A stretch of 64,000 bases of DNA from Actinomycetes bacterium. GTDB taxonomy: Bacteria > Actinomycetota > Actinomycetes > Nanopelagicales > Nanopelagicaceae. Both the position numbers and the translations under genes were made by a program. The notes under the pieces were generated by a model, which searched no databases, was not told where the DNA came from, and was given only the letters and a program-made list of their open reading frames with translations. Shown here in pieces: positions 27,601 to 36,304 of this stretch. The stretch spans positions 1 through 64,000 of the forward strand of contig BJFZ01000002.1 in NCBI GenBank assembly GCA_014190175.1, in the 5' to 3' direction. Each line of letters begins with the position of its first letter. Within the stretch, counting starts at the first letter, position 1.

Positions 27601-27918
27601 TCCGGCATCATGTAATGAAATTGCTGCGTTGAGGGCCGTCTGCCCACCTAATGTAGCCAAAATTGCATCTGGTCGTTCTTTAGCGATCACTTTTTCGACA
27701 AACTCAGGTGTAATAGGTTCGATATAAGTTGCATCTGCAAATTCTGGGTCAGTCATAATCGTGGCCGGATTAGAGTTAATTAAAATGACTCGGATTCCTT
27801 CGGCTTGTAAAACCCGACATGCTTGAGTGCCGGAATAATCAAATTCGCATGCTTGACCGATGACGATTGGGCCAGAACCAATTACTAGAACACTTTTAAT
27901 TTCATTGCGACGCGGCAT
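24661..27918 (-). CDS. carB: Carbamoyl-phosphate synthase large chain
   Basis: Uses ammonia from CarA, bicarbonate and two ATP to make carbamoyl phosphate for arginine and pyrimidines. Two ATP-grasp halves are seen: the first starts [23 protein letters not shown], the second [21 protein letters not shown] near residue 556. The C-terminal MGS-like domain (about 930-1085), site of UMP or other allosteric control, is intact. 1085 aa. Starts 17 bases inside the carA 3' end. Confidence 0.98.
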   Translation of the reverse strand: MPRRNEIKSVLVIGSGPIVIGQACEFDYSGTQACRVLQAEGIRVILINSNPATIMTDPEFADATYIEPITPEFVEKVIAKERPDAILATLGGQTALNAAISLHDAGILEKYKTRLIGANVDAIRRGEDRQLFKEIVASIGGESAGSMICHTIEDCYKAAEKFDYPVVVRPSFTMGGLGSGIAYTKNELTEIAGAGLRYSPTTEVLIEESILGWKEFELEMMRDYKDNVVVVCSIENFDPMGVHTGDSITVAPAMTLTDVEYQKLRDLSIGIIRAVGVDTGGCNIQFAVNPADGRIVVIEMNPRVSRSSALASKATGFPIAKIAAKLAIGYSLDEIKNDITQETPASFEPTLDYVVVKVPRFNFEKFPAADNRLTTTMKSVGEAMAIGRSFPEALQKALRSLEKKGSSFSWDQIVKSKEELLIESRVATESRIHCVQQAMFLGATVEQAHEASYIDPWFLAQIEIINKMAHLLLVPGEISEKLLRDAKRLGFSDLQIAQLTGSTEDDLRKRRSILGIHPVYKTVDTCAAEFKAMTPYHYSSYDYETEVEPRTKPAVIILGSGPNRIGQGVEFDYSCVHAAFALRAMDFETIMINCNPETVSTDYDTSDRLYFEPLTFEDVMEVYEAELAVGPIVGVVVQLGGQTPLGLAARLQAAGVPIVGTSPAAIDIAEDRGLFGQLLKDQNLRAPKFGMGGSFEQAQKIANEIGYPVLARPSYVLGGRGMEIVYDEETLAAYISKSTEISLTHPVMIDKFLDDAIEVDVDALFDGEELFLGGVMEHIEEAGVHSGDSACVLPPTSIDASLTAEIREATEKIARGVGVKGLINIQFAIAENFLYVLEANPRASRTVPFVSKATGISLAKCAAAISLGKSIADLREEGALPKSGDGIAQGISVKEAVLPWNRFRKKDGSGVDSLLGPEMRSTGEVMGRDDEFGAAFSKSQSGALGALPTSGAIFASFADRDKPKCVDSVKALAKLGFEIVATAGTAKFLADEGIKSKVIRKYSDGLGPKGELTAVDSIESGDVALVINTPFGSGPREDGWRIRTAAVARGIPIITTIPGLKAAVLGIAAQQKGGFEVKSLQDWLK

Positions 27919-29026
27919 GAACTCCGCCTTTCATCAAATCTATAAAACGATCAAATAGGTAACCAGCATCATGAGGTCCTGCGGCTGCCTCTGGGTGGTA
28001 CTGAACACTAAACGCTGGCCGATCGAGTAAAGCCAATCCTTCTACTACGCCATCATTTAAGCAGATATGGGTCACTTCACCTTTTCCATAAACGGTGTCA
28101 AAACTTCCATCTACCGGAGCTTGTACTGCGAAGCCATGATTGTGTGCCGTAATTTCAACTTTATTGGTTGTTTTATCCATCACAGGTTGATTAATCCCGC
28201 GATGTCCATAACGTAATTTATAAGTTTCAAAACCTAGCGCTCTTCCAAATATCTGATGTCCAAAACAAATGCCAAAAATTGGGATCTCTTTTAATAAAAG
28301 TTCACGTACTAAACCAACAACTTCAACCATGGTTGATGGGTCTCCGGGACCATTTGAGAGAAATACTCCATCTGGTGAAATTTCTAACAGTTGCTCTATA
28401 GACACATCTTGCGGGAAAACATGAACCTCTATCCCCCGTTCTGACATCAAACGAGGAGTAGCAGCCTTGATGCCTAAATCAATAGCAGCAACTGTAAATA
28501 ATTTTTTTCCGATTGCTGGAACAATATATTTATCCTCCGTAGAGACTTCTGCCGAAAGTTGCGAACCACTCATCTCAGGTGATTTACGTACCAGCTTTAC
28601 CATTTCTTCTCTGGATAAATCCATATTTGAAAAGATTCCAACTCTCATAACGCCACATTCACGTAGATGACGAGTGATCGCTCTCGTATCTACATTGCAA
28701 ATACCGACTATCCCTTGTGCCACTAGATCATCTTCCAATGAACGTTGTGCTCGCCAATTTGAAACAATTGGTGACGGATCCCTAACTACAAATCCCGATA
28801 CCCATATTTTGCGAGATTCTTCATCAACCTTGTTCATTCCGGTATTCCCGATATGTGGCGCAGTCATAATAACTACCTGTCGGTGATAAGAAGGATCAGT
28901 CAAAGTCTCTTGATAGCCAGTCATTCCAGTTGAGAAAACTGCTTCTCCGTAACTTTCACCATCGCTACCCCAGGATTGACCTTCGAAAATCTTGCCATCA
29001 TCTAGTACAAAAAATGCATTTCCCAT
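27902..29026 (-). CDS. carA: Carbamoyl-phosphate synthase small chain
   Basis: Glutamine amidotransferase subunit supplying ammonia to CarB. N-terminal domain with [15 protein letters not shown]; class I amidotransferase triad with Cys in [14 protein letters not shown] and His-Glu in [12 protein letters not shown]. 374 aa. One-base overlap with pyrC upstream and 17-base overlap with carB downstream, so the whole pyr set is tightly coupled. Confidence 0.98.
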   Translation of the reverse strand: MGNAFFVLDDGKIFEGQSWGSDGESYGEAVFSTGMTGYQETLTDPSYHRQVVIMTAPHIGNTGMNKVDEESRKIWVSGFVVRDPSPIVSNWRAQRSLEDDLVAQGIVGICNVDTRAITRHLRECGVMRVGIFSNMDLSREEMVKLVRKSPEMSGSQLSAEVSTEDKYIVPAIGKKLFTVAAIDLGIKAATPRLMSERGIEVHVFPQDVSIEQLLEISPDGVFLSNGPGDPSTMVEVVGLVRELLLKEIPIFGICFGHQIFGRALGFETYKLRYGHRGINQPVMDKTTNKVEITAHNHGFAVQAPVDGSFDTVYGKGEVTHICLNDGVVEGLALLDRPAFSVQYHPEAAAGPHDAGYLFDRFIDLMKGGVHAASQ

Positions 29027-30318
29027 TAGCCGGGGACCATTTCAGTTGCGATCATTGTTGGTTTCCCTTTAAAAAATACATGTCGAACTTCCCCAGGTAA
29101 AGTTATCCCAGTAAAGGGAGTGTTTTTACTTTTCGAGATTTGTTCTTCTGCCACAACTACTCTTGCGTTGTTCGGATCATAAATAGTTATATTTGCTGGT
29201 GCTCCTATGGCCAATTCGATTCCTTGTCCAGTTGCACTTCCAATTTTTGCCGGAGTAATCGACATTCGATCGGCAACTTGTGACCAATTCAAAAGTCCAG
29301 TATCAACCATAGTTTTCTGAACTACTGACAACGCTGTCTCTAAACCGATCATTCCATTAGCCGCCCCAGCCCATTCACACTCTTTATCTTCAGCCGGATG
29401 TGGAGCATGGTCTGTTGCGACGATATCTATTGTGCCATCTGCTAATCCGATCCGCAGCGCTGCTATATCTTCATTACTTCGCAAGGGAGGATTAACTTTG
29501 AATTTTGGATCATAAGATTCGACAAGTTCATCTGATAACAAAAGGTGATGCGGTGTCACTTCTGCTGTAACTTCAATTCCACGTGATTTTGCCCATCTAA
29601 TAATGTCAACGCTACCTGCAGTAGAAACATGACAAATATGCAATCTAGATTTCACATGCGAGGCTAATAAAACATCGCGAGCGATAATTGCTTCCTCTGC
29701 GACCGCTGGCCACCCGTTAAGACCTAACTTTGCCGAGACAACTCCCTCATTCATCTGCGCATTAACTGTTAATTTTGGATCCTGTGCATGTTGAGCAATT
29801 ACTCCATCAAATTGACGTACATATTCCAGAGCTCGACGCATCAGTTGAGAATCACTTACACATTTCCCGTCATCACTAAAGAGTCGCACTTGAGCAGCGG
29901 AATGAGCCATTGCTCCTAATTCAGCCAGAGTTTCTCCAGCTAAATCTTTTGTGACTGCACCAACTGCGAATACTTCACACCATCCAGCTTCTTTTCCGAG
30001 GCGCACTACCTGCTCTACAACTCCTGCGGTATCTGCTACTGGATCAGTATTTGCCATTGCAAATACAGCGGTGTACCCGCCCCGTGCTGCTGCCCGAGTG
30101 CCAGTTAAAACAGTTTCGGCATCCTCTCTTCCGGGTTCGCGAAGATGAGTGTGTAGATCCACCAAGCCTGGTAACGCTATACATCCAGAACCATCTAGAA
30201 CATTTTCATAAGAATTATTTATCTTCTTAGACATTTCACTGATGAGACCGTCGGCGATTCCAATATCAACTTTTTCACCATTTACTAACTCAACATCTTT
30301 AATTAAATAAGTACTCAT
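29026..30318 (-). CDS. pyrC: Dihydroorotase
   Basis: Zinc amidohydrolase closing carbamoyl-aspartate to dihydroorotate. Type I signature [17 protein letters not shown] with metal His residues, later HICHVSTA and the catalytic Asp in ATDHAPHP. 430 aa from the ATG at 30318, which overlaps the pyrB stop as ATGA; the frame continues open upstream into pyrB but those 36 residues are not family-like. Follows the conserved pyrB-pyrC-carA order. Confidence 0.97.
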   Translation of the reverse strand: MSTYLIKDVELVNGEKVDIGIADGLISEMSKKINNSYENVLDGSGCIALPGLVDLHTHLREPGREDAETVLTGTRAAARGGYTAVFAMANTDPVADTAGVVEQVVRLGKEAGWCEVFAVGAVTKDLAGETLAELGAMAHSAAQVRLFSDDGKCVSDSQLMRRALEYVRQFDGVIAQHAQDPKLTVNAQMNEGVVSAKLGLNGWPAVAEEAIIARDVLLASHVKSRLHICHVSTAGSVDIIRWAKSRGIEVTAEVTPHHLLLSDELVESYDPKFKVNPPLRSNEDIAALRIGLADGTIDIVATDHAPHPAEDKECEWAGAANGMIGLETALSVVQKTMVDTGLLNWSQVADRMSITPAKIGSATGQGIELAIGAPANITIYDPNNARVVVAEEQISKSKNTPFTGITLPGEVRHVFFKGKPTMIATEMVPG

Positions 30319-31277
30319 GATCCCACTCCAATGTTCCCGCCGAGAAGTAAATAAAGAACTGCCATCCGTACGCTGACACCATTTGCAACTTGTTCCAAAA
30401 TGACTGATTGGACACTGTCGGCGCACTCCGCTGAAATTTCCAAACCTCTATTCATGGGACCAGGATGCAAAATTAGTGCCCCTTTTTGCAGTAAATTCAT
30501 TCGATCTAGATTTAATCCAAATAGCCGTGAATACTCCCTGGTCGAAGGGAAAAAGGAGTTTTGCATCCGCTCACTTTGCACTCGCAACATCATTACAGCA
30601 TCGACTTCAGGTAAGACCTCATCTATGTTGTAAGAAATATCAACTGGCCAACTCTCCACTCCAACTGGAATTAAAGTTGGAGGCGCAACTAATGTTATTT
30701 TCGCACCAAGAAGATTCAGAAGTAAAACGTTGCTCCGAGCGACTCTTGAATGCAATACATCGCCAACAATTGCTATGTGCTTTCCTTTCAGATCGCTTCC
30801 TACACTTCCTAAGTGACGTCGAATCGTAAAAGCATCTAGTAATGCTTGTGTTGGATGTTCGTGGGTGCCATCTCCTGCGTTAATCACCACACCATTGGTC
30901 CAACCAGCAAGTCGATTTGCCGCTCCCGATTCTGGATGACGAAGCACTACGGCATCTGCGCCCATGGCTTGCAAAGTTAAAGCGGTATCTTTAAGTGATT
31001 CGCCCTTACTTACACTTGAACCCTTAGCAGAAAAATTAATAACATCAGCTGATAAACGTTTTGCTGCTGCCTCGAAAGAAATCCGGGTTCTAGTTGAATC
31101 TTCGAAAAACAAGTTGACAATCGTTCGACCACGAAGTGTTGGTAATTTTTTAATCGGCGCGTCAGATATTCTTGCTAATTCTTCTGCTGTATCTAAGATC
31201 AAAAGAGCTTGATCATGGTTCAGATCACCAATTGATAATAAATGACGTGGTAGTTCAATTAATTTTTCAGGTGTCAT
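30315..31277 (-). CDS. pyrB: Aspartate carbamoyltransferase catalytic chain
   Basis: Commits carbamoyl phosphate and aspartate to pyrimidine synthesis. Carbamoyl-phosphate site [15 protein letters not shown] and [12 protein letters not shown]; aspartate-binding MLRVQSERM and HPGPMNRG. About 320 aa; no pyrI regulatory chain is seen. The ATG at 31277 gives the usual N-terminus; a GTG two codons upstream is also possible. Overlaps pyrR's end. Confidence 0.97.
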   Translation of the reverse strand: MTPEKLIELPRHLLSIGDLNHDQALLILDTAEELARISDAPIKKLPTLRGRTIVNLFFEDSTRTRISFEAAAKRLSADVINFSAKGSSVSKGESLKDTALTLQAMGADAVVLRHPESGAANRLAGWTNGVVINAGDGTHEHPTQALLDAFTIRRHLGSVGSDLKGKHIAIVGDVLHSRVARSNVLLLNLLGAKITLVAPPTLIPVGVESWPVDISYNIDEVLPEVDAVMMLRVQSERMQNSFFPSTREYSRLFGLNLDRMNLLQKGALILHPGPMNRGLEISAECADSVQSVILEQVANGVSVRMAVLYLLLGGNIGVGS

Positions 31278-31830
31278 TCGCACCTGCGATCACAATTTGA
31301 TCAATTTCATCTATTTCGCTGATCGATACTCGAACAATCTCATCTGCCGATGTTGGCAAATTTTTGCCCACATAATCTGCGCGGATCGGCAGTTGGCGAT
31401 GTCCGCGATCAACCAACACTGCAAGTTGCACTTGAGCTGGTCGCCCAACTTCACCAAGAGCATCTAGTGCTGCTCTAATTGTTCGCCCTGAAAAAAGTAC
31501 GTCATCCACTAAAACAACAATCTTATTTTCCACTCCACCAGCTGGAATAACTGTGGGGGTCAGAGCACGGGGAGCTCTGGAACGTAGATCATCTCGGTGC
31601 AAAGTGATATCTAAAACACCATACGGAGTTTCACCTTGATCACTTGACTCTATTGAACCAATAATTTTTGCTAACCGAGCCGCTAGATAGGCACCACGAG
31701 TCGGAATTCCAAGTAGCAGCAGATGTTCCGAACCACGATTTTTTTCGATAATTTCATGGGCGATACGTTTTAACGCCCGGGAGATATCTCCCGCTTCCAA
31801 TACCGTCTTTACTGTCTTGGCAGACTCCAT
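31267..31830 (-). CDS. pyrR: PyrR pyrimidine operon regulator / uracil PRTase
   Basis: RNA-binding regulator that senses UMP and has phosphoribosyltransferase structure. PRPP motif [13 protein letters not shown] at residues 105-117 of the 187-aa product. The ATG at 31830 follows AAGGAG with a 7-base spacer; the frame is open to 31890 but runs back through the regulatory hairpin, so I exclude it. First gene of the pyr operon, and its leader contains a PyrR-binding loop, so it likely controls its own translation and that of the operon. Confidence 0.96.
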   Translation of the reverse strand: MESAKTVKTVLEAGDISRALKRIAHEIIEKNRGSEHLLLLGIPTRGAYLAARLAKIIGSIESSDQGETPYGVLDITLHRDDLRSRAPRALTPTVIPAGGVENKIVVLVDDVLFSGRTIRAALDALGEVGRPAQVQLAVLVDRGHRQLPIRADYVGKNLPTSADEIVRVSISEIDEIDQIVIAGANDT

Positions 31831-31837
31831 CGGCTCA

Positions 31838-31862
31838 CTCCTTCCCCGCCTCTCTGGACGGG
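31838..31862 (-). promoter_or_regulatory. PyrR-binding RNA hairpin next to pyrR ribosome binding site
   Basis: On the minus strand CCCGUC (31862-31857), loop CAGAGA (31856-31851) and GGCGGG (31850-31845) form a 6-bp stem with one U-G pair. The hexaloop fits the CNGNGA consensus of PyrR-binding loops known from Bacillus pyr leaders. AAGGAG, the Shine-Dalgarno (31843-31838), begins one base after the stem, so bound PyrR would block ribosome access. No terminator/antiterminator pair is visible, which points to translational control, as proposed for mycobacteria. Confidence 0.85.
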
Positions 31863-31881
31863 TCGTTAAAGGACAGGTGTG

Positions 31882-31887
31882 AATATA
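31882..31887 (-). promoter_or_regulatory. Candidate -10 box for the pyr operon
   Basis: TATATT on the minus strand would start transcription about 45 bases before the pyrR ATG and so include the whole PyrR hairpin. No good -35 hexamer is seen 16-19 bases upstream. Low-confidence pattern match. Confidence 0.3.
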
Positions 31888-31969
31888 CACAGCATCGATA
31901 TAGATCTACTAATTCTGATCCGTGTCTAAAATTTTCTGGCAAAACCCGTTAAATATGACAAATGACCTA

Positions 31970-31975
31970 TAGGCT
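31970..31975 (+). promoter_or_regulatory. Candidate -10 box for leaderless manD-like mRNA
   Basis: TAGGCT (TANNNT) ends 7 bases before the ATG at 31983, and no Shine-Dalgarno precedes that ATG. This spacing suits a leaderless mRNA and supports 31983 over the upstream ATG at 31962. A clear -35 is lacking. Confidence 0.4.
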
Positions 31976-31982
31976 CAGTCGC

Positions 31983-33197
31983 ATGTCAAAACCAATCACA
32001 ATCACAAAAATCCGCACAATCTTGACCTCTCCGGAGAAAATTCCGCTAGTAATCGTCAAAATTGAAACCTCAGAGCCTGGTCTGTATGGACTTGGGTGCG
32101 CCACTTTCACACAACGCTACCTCGCTGTAGCTACCGCAATTGATGAGTACTTGGCGCCATTCTTAATCGGCCGCGATGTTGCTCAAATCGAAGATATTTG
32201 GCAGACCTGTATGACTAGCGCATATTGGCGCAACGGGCCGATCACCAACAACGCCGTTTCCGGTATTGATATGGCACTTTGGGATATCAAAGGCAAAGTT
32301 GCTGGAATGCCGGTCTATGACTTGCTTGGCGGAAAAACCCGCGAAGCCGCAGCTGTCTATCGCCATGCAGATGGCAAATCCTTAACTGAAGTTGAAGACA
32401 ATGTTCGTAAATATATGGAACAAGGTCTGCTTTATATCCGTTGCCAAATGGGCGGTTATGGTGGCCGGATCGATCAGATCAAATCTCCAGAAGGTGCACT
32501 TCCTGGTGCTTACTTTGATCCGCACGGTTATGCCCGCAATACCGTTAAATTATTTGAACATATGCGTAACACAGTTGGACATGACATCGAACTTTTACAT
32601 GATGTACATGAGCGATTGGCACCAATTGAAGCAATTCGTCTATCTAAAAATTTAGAGCCATACCGTTTATTTTTCTTAGAGGATGCCCTGGCCCCAGAAC
32701 AAGTTGACTGGTTTGCAATTATGCGAAATCAAAGTTCCACACCAGTTGCGATGGGCGAATTGTTTACCCACCCGCAAGAGTGGTTGCCTTTGATTCAAAA
32801 TCGGCTAATCGATTTCATTCGTTGTCACATCAGCACAATTGGGGGAATTACCCCAGCCAAGAAATTGGCGCACCTTTGTGAAGCATTTAGCGTCCGAACT
32901 GCATGGCATGGTCCAGGAGATGTCTCTCCAATTGGTCACGCAGCTAATTTGCATATCGATGTTAGCTCTGCAAACTTTGGTGTTCAAGAATGGTGGGGAC
33001 CCTCTGACAAAATTCAAGAGGTATTCCCTGGAACTCCAATTCTTAAGGGTGGATATGTCTATCCAAATGACAAGCCAGGCCTGGGAATCGACATCGATGA
33101 GAAATTAGCAGCCCAATTCCCTTGCGATAACAAAGATGCAGTTAAAGATATGTGGACCACGGCCCGAACTCCAGATGGTGGTGCATGGAGACCATAA
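31983..33197 (+). CDS. Enolase-superfamily sugar acid dehydratase (ManD/RspA type)
   Basis: Mg2+-dependent acid-sugar dehydratase of the mannonate dehydratase (ManD, RspA) group. N-terminal cap domain to about residue 125, then a barrel with metal ligands in LLHDVHERLAPIEA, FFLEDAL and GELFTHPQEW, and the catalytic His in WHGPGDVSPIGHAAN. 404 aa. Family members act on D-mannonate, D-gluconate or D-altronate with widely different efficiency, and some are very slow, so the substrate is open. No other uronate or sugar acid gene is nearby: it is a lone plus-strand gene between the pyr operon and bldD. Its last codon and stop are part of a 10-bp tandem repeat. Confidence 0.87.
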   Translation: MSKPITITKIRTILTSPEKIPLVIVKIETSEPGLYGLGCATFTQRYLAVATAIDEYLAPFLIGRDVAQIEDIWQTCMTSAYWRNGPITNNAVSGIDMALWDIKGKVAGMPVYDLLGGKTREAAAVYRHADGKSLTEVEDNVRKYMEQGLLYIRCQMGGYGGRIDQIKSPEGALPGAYFDPHGYARNTVKLFEHMRNTVGHDIELLHDVHERLAPIEAIRLSKNLEPYRLFFLEDALAPEQVDWFAIMRNQSSTPVAMGELFTHPQEWLPLIQNRLIDFIRCHISTIGGITPAKKLAHLCEAFSVRTAWHGPGDVSPIGHAANLHIDVSSANFGVQEWWGPSDKIQEVFPGTPILKGGYVYPNDKPGLGIDIDEKLAAQFPCDNKDAVKDMWTTARTPDGGAWRP

Positions 33198-33237
33198 GCG
33201 ACCATAAGCGACCATAAGCGACCATAAGCGACCATAA
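33191..33237. repeat. 10-bp tandem repeat starting at a stop codon
   Basis: Four perfect head-to-tail copies of ACCATAAGCG (33191-33230) and a partial fifth (ACCATAA). The first copy contains the final Pro codon and TAA of the dehydratase gene. With a 10-base period the TAA recurs in all three frames within 30 bases. Confidence 0.95.
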
Positions 33238-33277
33238 CGGTTACTTGTGGATAGTTAATTGCCGTAAGTAGTAATTG

Positions 33278-33319
33278 AACCTACCTTTCGTTGTAAATCA
33301 ACGGAAGGTAGGTTTTTTT
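33278..33319 (+). terminator. Strong terminator-like hairpin abutting the bldD start codon
   Basis: AACCTACCTTTCGTTG (33278-33293) pairs with CAACGGAAGGTAGGTT (33299-33314) over 16 bp with a single U-G, around a 5-base loop, and is followed by a T run reaching 33319; bldD's ATG begins at 33320. It has all features of an intrinsic terminator. The right arm also contains GGAAGGTAGG, the only Shine-Dalgarno for bldD. It could terminate the upstream dehydratase transcript, attenuate bldD, or hide the ribosome site. Confidence 0.85.
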
Positions 33320-33811
33320 ATGGAAGAGATTAAGAAACAAGCAGCCCAAGAGTTGGGTGCGCGGTTACGGATAATCCGCAAATCCCAAAAAATGAGTTTG
33401 CAGGAAGTAGAAAAGAGATCTCATGGGCATTGGAAAGCGGTTGTAATTGGATCTTATGAACGTGCCGATCGCGCTCTTTCGGTCGGCAAATTAGCTGAAC
33501 TATTACATTTCTATCAAGTGCCGATCTCGTCATGTTTTTCAATGCCTAATCAAAACAAAATAGAGGTTAAGCAGTTAATTCTTGATTTATATAAATTCCG
33601 TAATATGGGCGAACTCGGAGAAGAGGTAGCACCTGCTCGACGATATATCTCAGCCATTACTACAAAACGTGAAGATTGGAATGGGCAAATGCTCTCGCTC
33701 CGAAAAAGTGATTTAGAAACCTTGGCAATTTTGTTTGAAACAAGTGAAGTTGCGCTATATGAGCAATTTGAAAAATGGGGCGTTCTTATACATCCCCAAC
33801 TGCAGGGGTAA
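33320..33811 (+). CDS. bldD: BldD-type transcriptional regulator
   Basis: Homologue of the Streptomyces developmental repressor BldD. N-terminal helix-turn-helix (residues about 8-65) with LGARLRIIRKSQKMSLQEVEKRS and WKAVVIGSYERADRALSV; C-terminal domain from about 85. The cyclic-di-GMP signature of BldD (R-G-D, eight residues, R-x-x-D) is kept as R117-E-D119 and R128-K-S-D131, with exactly eight residues between. 163 aa. The neighbourhood (pyr operon on one side, nusB-efp on the other) is the same as in Streptomyces. The frame is open upstream to a TTG at 33275, but that would encode the terminator-like hairpin; ATG 33320 fits the family. The 3' end overlaps convergent nusB by 26 bases. Confidence 0.92.
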   Translation: MEEIKKQAAQELGARLRIIRKSQKMSLQEVEKRSHGHWKAVVIGSYERADRALSVGKLAELLHFYQVPISSCFSMPNQNKIEVKQLILDLYKFRNMGELGEEVAPARRYISAITTKREDWNGQMLSLRKSDLETLAILFETSEVALYEQFEKWGVLIHPQLQG

Positions 33812-34208
33812 CTAGTAACTCTCTATTTATCTCACCTAGTACGCCATTTATGAATCCAGCGGACTCATCAGTTGAAAGATTCTTAGCCATACTTACAGCC
33901 TCATCGATCGCCACTGCATTTGGGACATCTAAACACCATTTAATTTCATAAATTGCAATTCGCAAAATATTGCGATCTATCCCAGGCAAGCGGTCAAGAT
34001 CCCATTTCTTTGCATGAGCAGTAATGGCATTATCTATTTCGAATTTATATGCCATGACGCCATTTACCAGTAGACGCGCAAACTCAGCAATTGCTGGAGT
34101 GTTCTCATCTAACCGTTCTTCTAGAAATGCGGTTGCAGCACGGCCACGCAACTCAGCTTCATACAAAATGTCTAAAGCCCGTTTCCGTCCCTTTGACCTT
34201 GCTGACAT
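33786..34208 (-). CDS. nusB: Transcription antitermination factor NusB
   Basis: RNA-binding protein of the rRNA antitermination complex. 140 aa, all-helical, with ARSKGRKRALDILYEAELRG at the start and AIDEAVSMAKNLSTDESAGFINGVLGEI near the end. The ATG shares a base with the efp stop (TAATG), so the two genes are coupled. Its last nine codons are antisense to the end of bldD. Confidence 0.95.
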   Translation of the reverse strand: MSARSKGRKRALDILYEAELRGRAATAFLEERLDENTPAIAEFARLLVNGVMAYKFEIDNAITAHAKKWDLDRLPGIDRNILRIAIYEIKWCLDVPNAVAIDEAVSMAKNLSTDESAGFINGVLGEINRELLVTPAVGDV

Positions 34209-34768
34209 TAGTTAACGCGACCCAGATACGAACCATCTCTGGTGTCGACGCGAACCTTTTCATCTTGATTAATAAATAATGGAACTTGAATTTCAACTCC
34301 GGTTTCTAAAGTTGCTGGCTTGCTGCCGGCACTAGAACGGTCGCCTTGTAATCCAGGTTCAGTATATGTAATTGTTAACTCAACAGATGCTGGCAATTCA
34401 ATAAATAATGGTTCGCCTTCGTAAACTGCAACTACGGCCTTAACTTCTTCTAACATGTAATTTGCAGCATCTCCTACTGTTGCGGCAGTGATCGTCATCT
34501 GATCGAAAGTTTCTTTATCCATGAATACAAAATCTTCGCCATCTTTATATAGATAAGTCATATCTCGCTTATCAACAGTGGCAACTTCGATCTTTAATCC
34601 GGCATTAAAGGTTTTGTCTACTACCTTGCCAGAAAGCAAATGCTTAAGTTTGGTCCGTACGAAAGCCGGACCCTTTCCAGGTTTTACATGCTGGAACTCC
34701 ACAACATTCCAAAGTTGGTTATCGATATTTAAGGTGATGCCATTTTTTAAATCATTGGTAGTAGCCAA
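34208..34768 (-). CDS. efp: Elongation factor P
   Basis: Rescues ribosomes stalled at polyproline stretches. 186 aa, three beta-barrel domains; the tip loop [10 protein letters not shown] places Lys32 at the position modified in many bacteria. No epmA/epmB modification gene is in the window. C-terminal [25 protein letters not shown] is the EF-P signature. A GGATGGGA Shine-Dalgarno precedes the ATG. Confidence 0.98.
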   Translation of the reverse strand: MATTNDLKNGITLNIDNQLWNVVEFQHVKPGKGPAFVRTKLKHLLSGKVVDKTFNAGLKIEVATVDKRDMTYLYKDGEDFVFMDKETFDQMTITAATVGDAANYMLEEVKAVVAVYEGEPLFIELPASVELTITYTEPGLQGDRSSAGSKPATLETGVEIQVPLFINQDEKVRVDTRDGSYLGRVN

Positions 34769-34808
34769 TTTGGATTCCCATCCTAAATATTTAAAGAGTG
34801 AGGTGATT

Positions 34809-35243
34809 CTACCTTGCTTTTATTGTTGAAATTGCCCGCAAAGCCAACTCATATGAGTTCAATCCAAATCCACCAATAGTTCCATTTACCACTCCTGAAA
34901 CAACAGAGGTATGGCGAAACTCTTCTCTGGATAATGGATTTGATAAGTGCACTTCAATTACTGGGGCTTTCAACATAGCAACGGCATCTCTTATTGCATA
35001 AGAATAATGAGTGAAGGCGGCGGGATTGATTATTACTGGAACTTTCTCATCCGCTGCTTTATGTAACAAGTGAATGATTTCAGTTTCGTCATCGCTTTGA
35101 AAAACTGAAACTGTATGCCCTAACTCTTTTCCGATTTTCTCACAAAAAGCCACCAAATCAGCGTAAGCAATATCTCCGTAAGTGGCATTATCGCGCAGGT
35201 CTAATCTTCCAAGATTAGGTCCATTGATTACCCAAATATTCAT
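34809..35243 (-). CDS. aroQ: 3-dehydroquinate dehydratase, type II
   Basis: Third step of the shikimate pathway, a dodecameric type II enzyme. [10 protein letters not shown] and YGD at the start (catalytic Tyr region), [16 protein letters not shown], and the active-site His in [15 protein letters not shown]. 144 aa. Overlaps aroB by 4 bases. The order aroC-aroK-aroB-aroQ-efp is conserved in actinobacteria. Confidence 0.96.
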   Translation of the reverse strand: MNIWVINGPNLGRLDLRDNATYGDIAYADLVAFCEKIGKELGHTVSVFQSDDETEIIHLLHKAADEKVPVIINPAAFTHYSYAIRDAVAMLKAPVIEVHLSNPLSREEFRHTSVVSGVVNGTIGGFGLNSYELALRAISTIKAR

Positions 35244-36304
35244 ATAGATATTTTCTCATAAGCGATCGTCAGATCTGCCTCAGACGCTCCTTCGAGCCGT
35301 TTAATTTTTTCTACATTTTCAAGCAACACAAAGCGCAATTGGCCATTTCTTACTTTCTTATCGCGACCCATACGTTCAATTAATTCTGGTAAAACCGATT
35401 TTTTATAAGAAGTTGGCAAAGCTACTGAAGATAAAATTGCACGATGTCTATCCACAAATTTTTGATCACAAAAACCAACTTGCAGTGCTAGTTCGGCGGC
35501 GAAAACCATACCAACAGAAACCGCATCTCCATGTCTCCAGGTGAACTCTTCAACTGCTTCGATCGCATGACCAAGTGTGTGGCCATAATTCAAAATCTCA
35601 CGCAATGAAGCTTCTTTTAGATCAGCAGAAACCACATCAGCCTTGACTTGAATAGAACGTTGAATAACCTCTAGTAACTGCGGTGAATCCCATTGCAACA
35701 ATTTCAACGAATCTGCTTCGAAAATCTTAAGTATCTCTTCATCTGCAATAAAGCCACATTTAATAATTTCTGCCAGGCCCGAGCGCAATTCGTCGATCGG
35801 AAGTGTTTCTAGAAAATTCGGGTCAACAAATACTATTTGTGGTGAGTGAAACGCACCTACTAAATTTTTACCGGCCGGAATATTTATTCCAGTTTTTCCT
35901 CCGATGGCTGCATCAACCATTCCAGCAACTGTTGTCGGCACACTTGCCCAGTTCACCCCACGCAACCATGAGGCAGCCGCAAATCCCGCTAAATCAGTTG
36001 TGGCTCCTCCTCCAATACCAATGATCCAATCGCGGCGGGTAAAATTGTGCGCCGATAAAGTATTCCAAATTTCAATTAATACCTCTGCGCTCTTTTGAGA
36101 TTCTCCCTCTGGAAGTTCGATCATTACGAATTCCTGTTGTAAATCCCAATTGGCTGAAATTTTTTCGACAACTTCACTTATTTCAGCGGGATACAAGAGC
36201 GCAACTTTTGAGCAATCTTTCAATAAAGGTTTTAAATTGCCTACATCAAGATCGCCAATCAAAACCTGATATTTATGTTCGGCTGAAATATTAATCTTCT
36301 TCAT
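35240..36304 (-). CDS. aroB: 3-dehydroquinate synthase
   Basis: NAD+- and metal-dependent cyclisation of DAHP to dehydroquinate. IGIGGGATTDLAGFAAASWLRG, VPTTVAGMVDAAIGGKTGIN and metal His in NYGHTLGHAIE and WRHGDAVSVGM are all present. 354 aa. Overlaps aroK (ATGA) and aroQ by 4 bases each. Confidence 0.97.
   Translation of the reverse strand: MKKINISAEHKYQVLIGDLDVGNLKPLLKDCSKVALLYPAEISEVVEKISANWDLQQEFVMIELPEGESQKSAEVLIEIWNTLSAHNFTRRDWIIGIGGGATTDLAGFAAASWLRGVNWASVPTTVAGMVDAAIGGKTGINIPAGKNLVGAFHSPQIVFVDPNFLETLPIDELRSGLAEIIKCGFIADEEILKIFEADSLKLLQWDSPQLLEVIQRSIQVKADVVSADLKEASLREILNYGHTLGHAIEAVEEFTWRHGDAVSVGMVFAAELALQVGFCDQKFVDRHRAILSSVALPTSYKKSVLPELIERMGRDKKVRNGQLRFVLLENVEKIKRLEGASEADLTIAYEKISI

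Noticed and set aside
31831..31890. Longer pyrR starting at 31890
   Set aside because: The extra 20 residues come from the PyrR-binding hairpin; the ATG at 31830 has an ideal AAGGAG with a 7-base spacer.
33191..33237. Short direct repeats considered as a CRISPR array or attachment site
   Set aside because: Units are head to tail without spacers, 8-10 bp long, different in sequence at each locus, and no cas, integrase or tRNA target is near.
33275..33319. TTG start at 33275 giving a longer BldD
   Set aside because: It would translate the whole terminator-like hairpin; the family N-terminus begins at the ATG at 33320.
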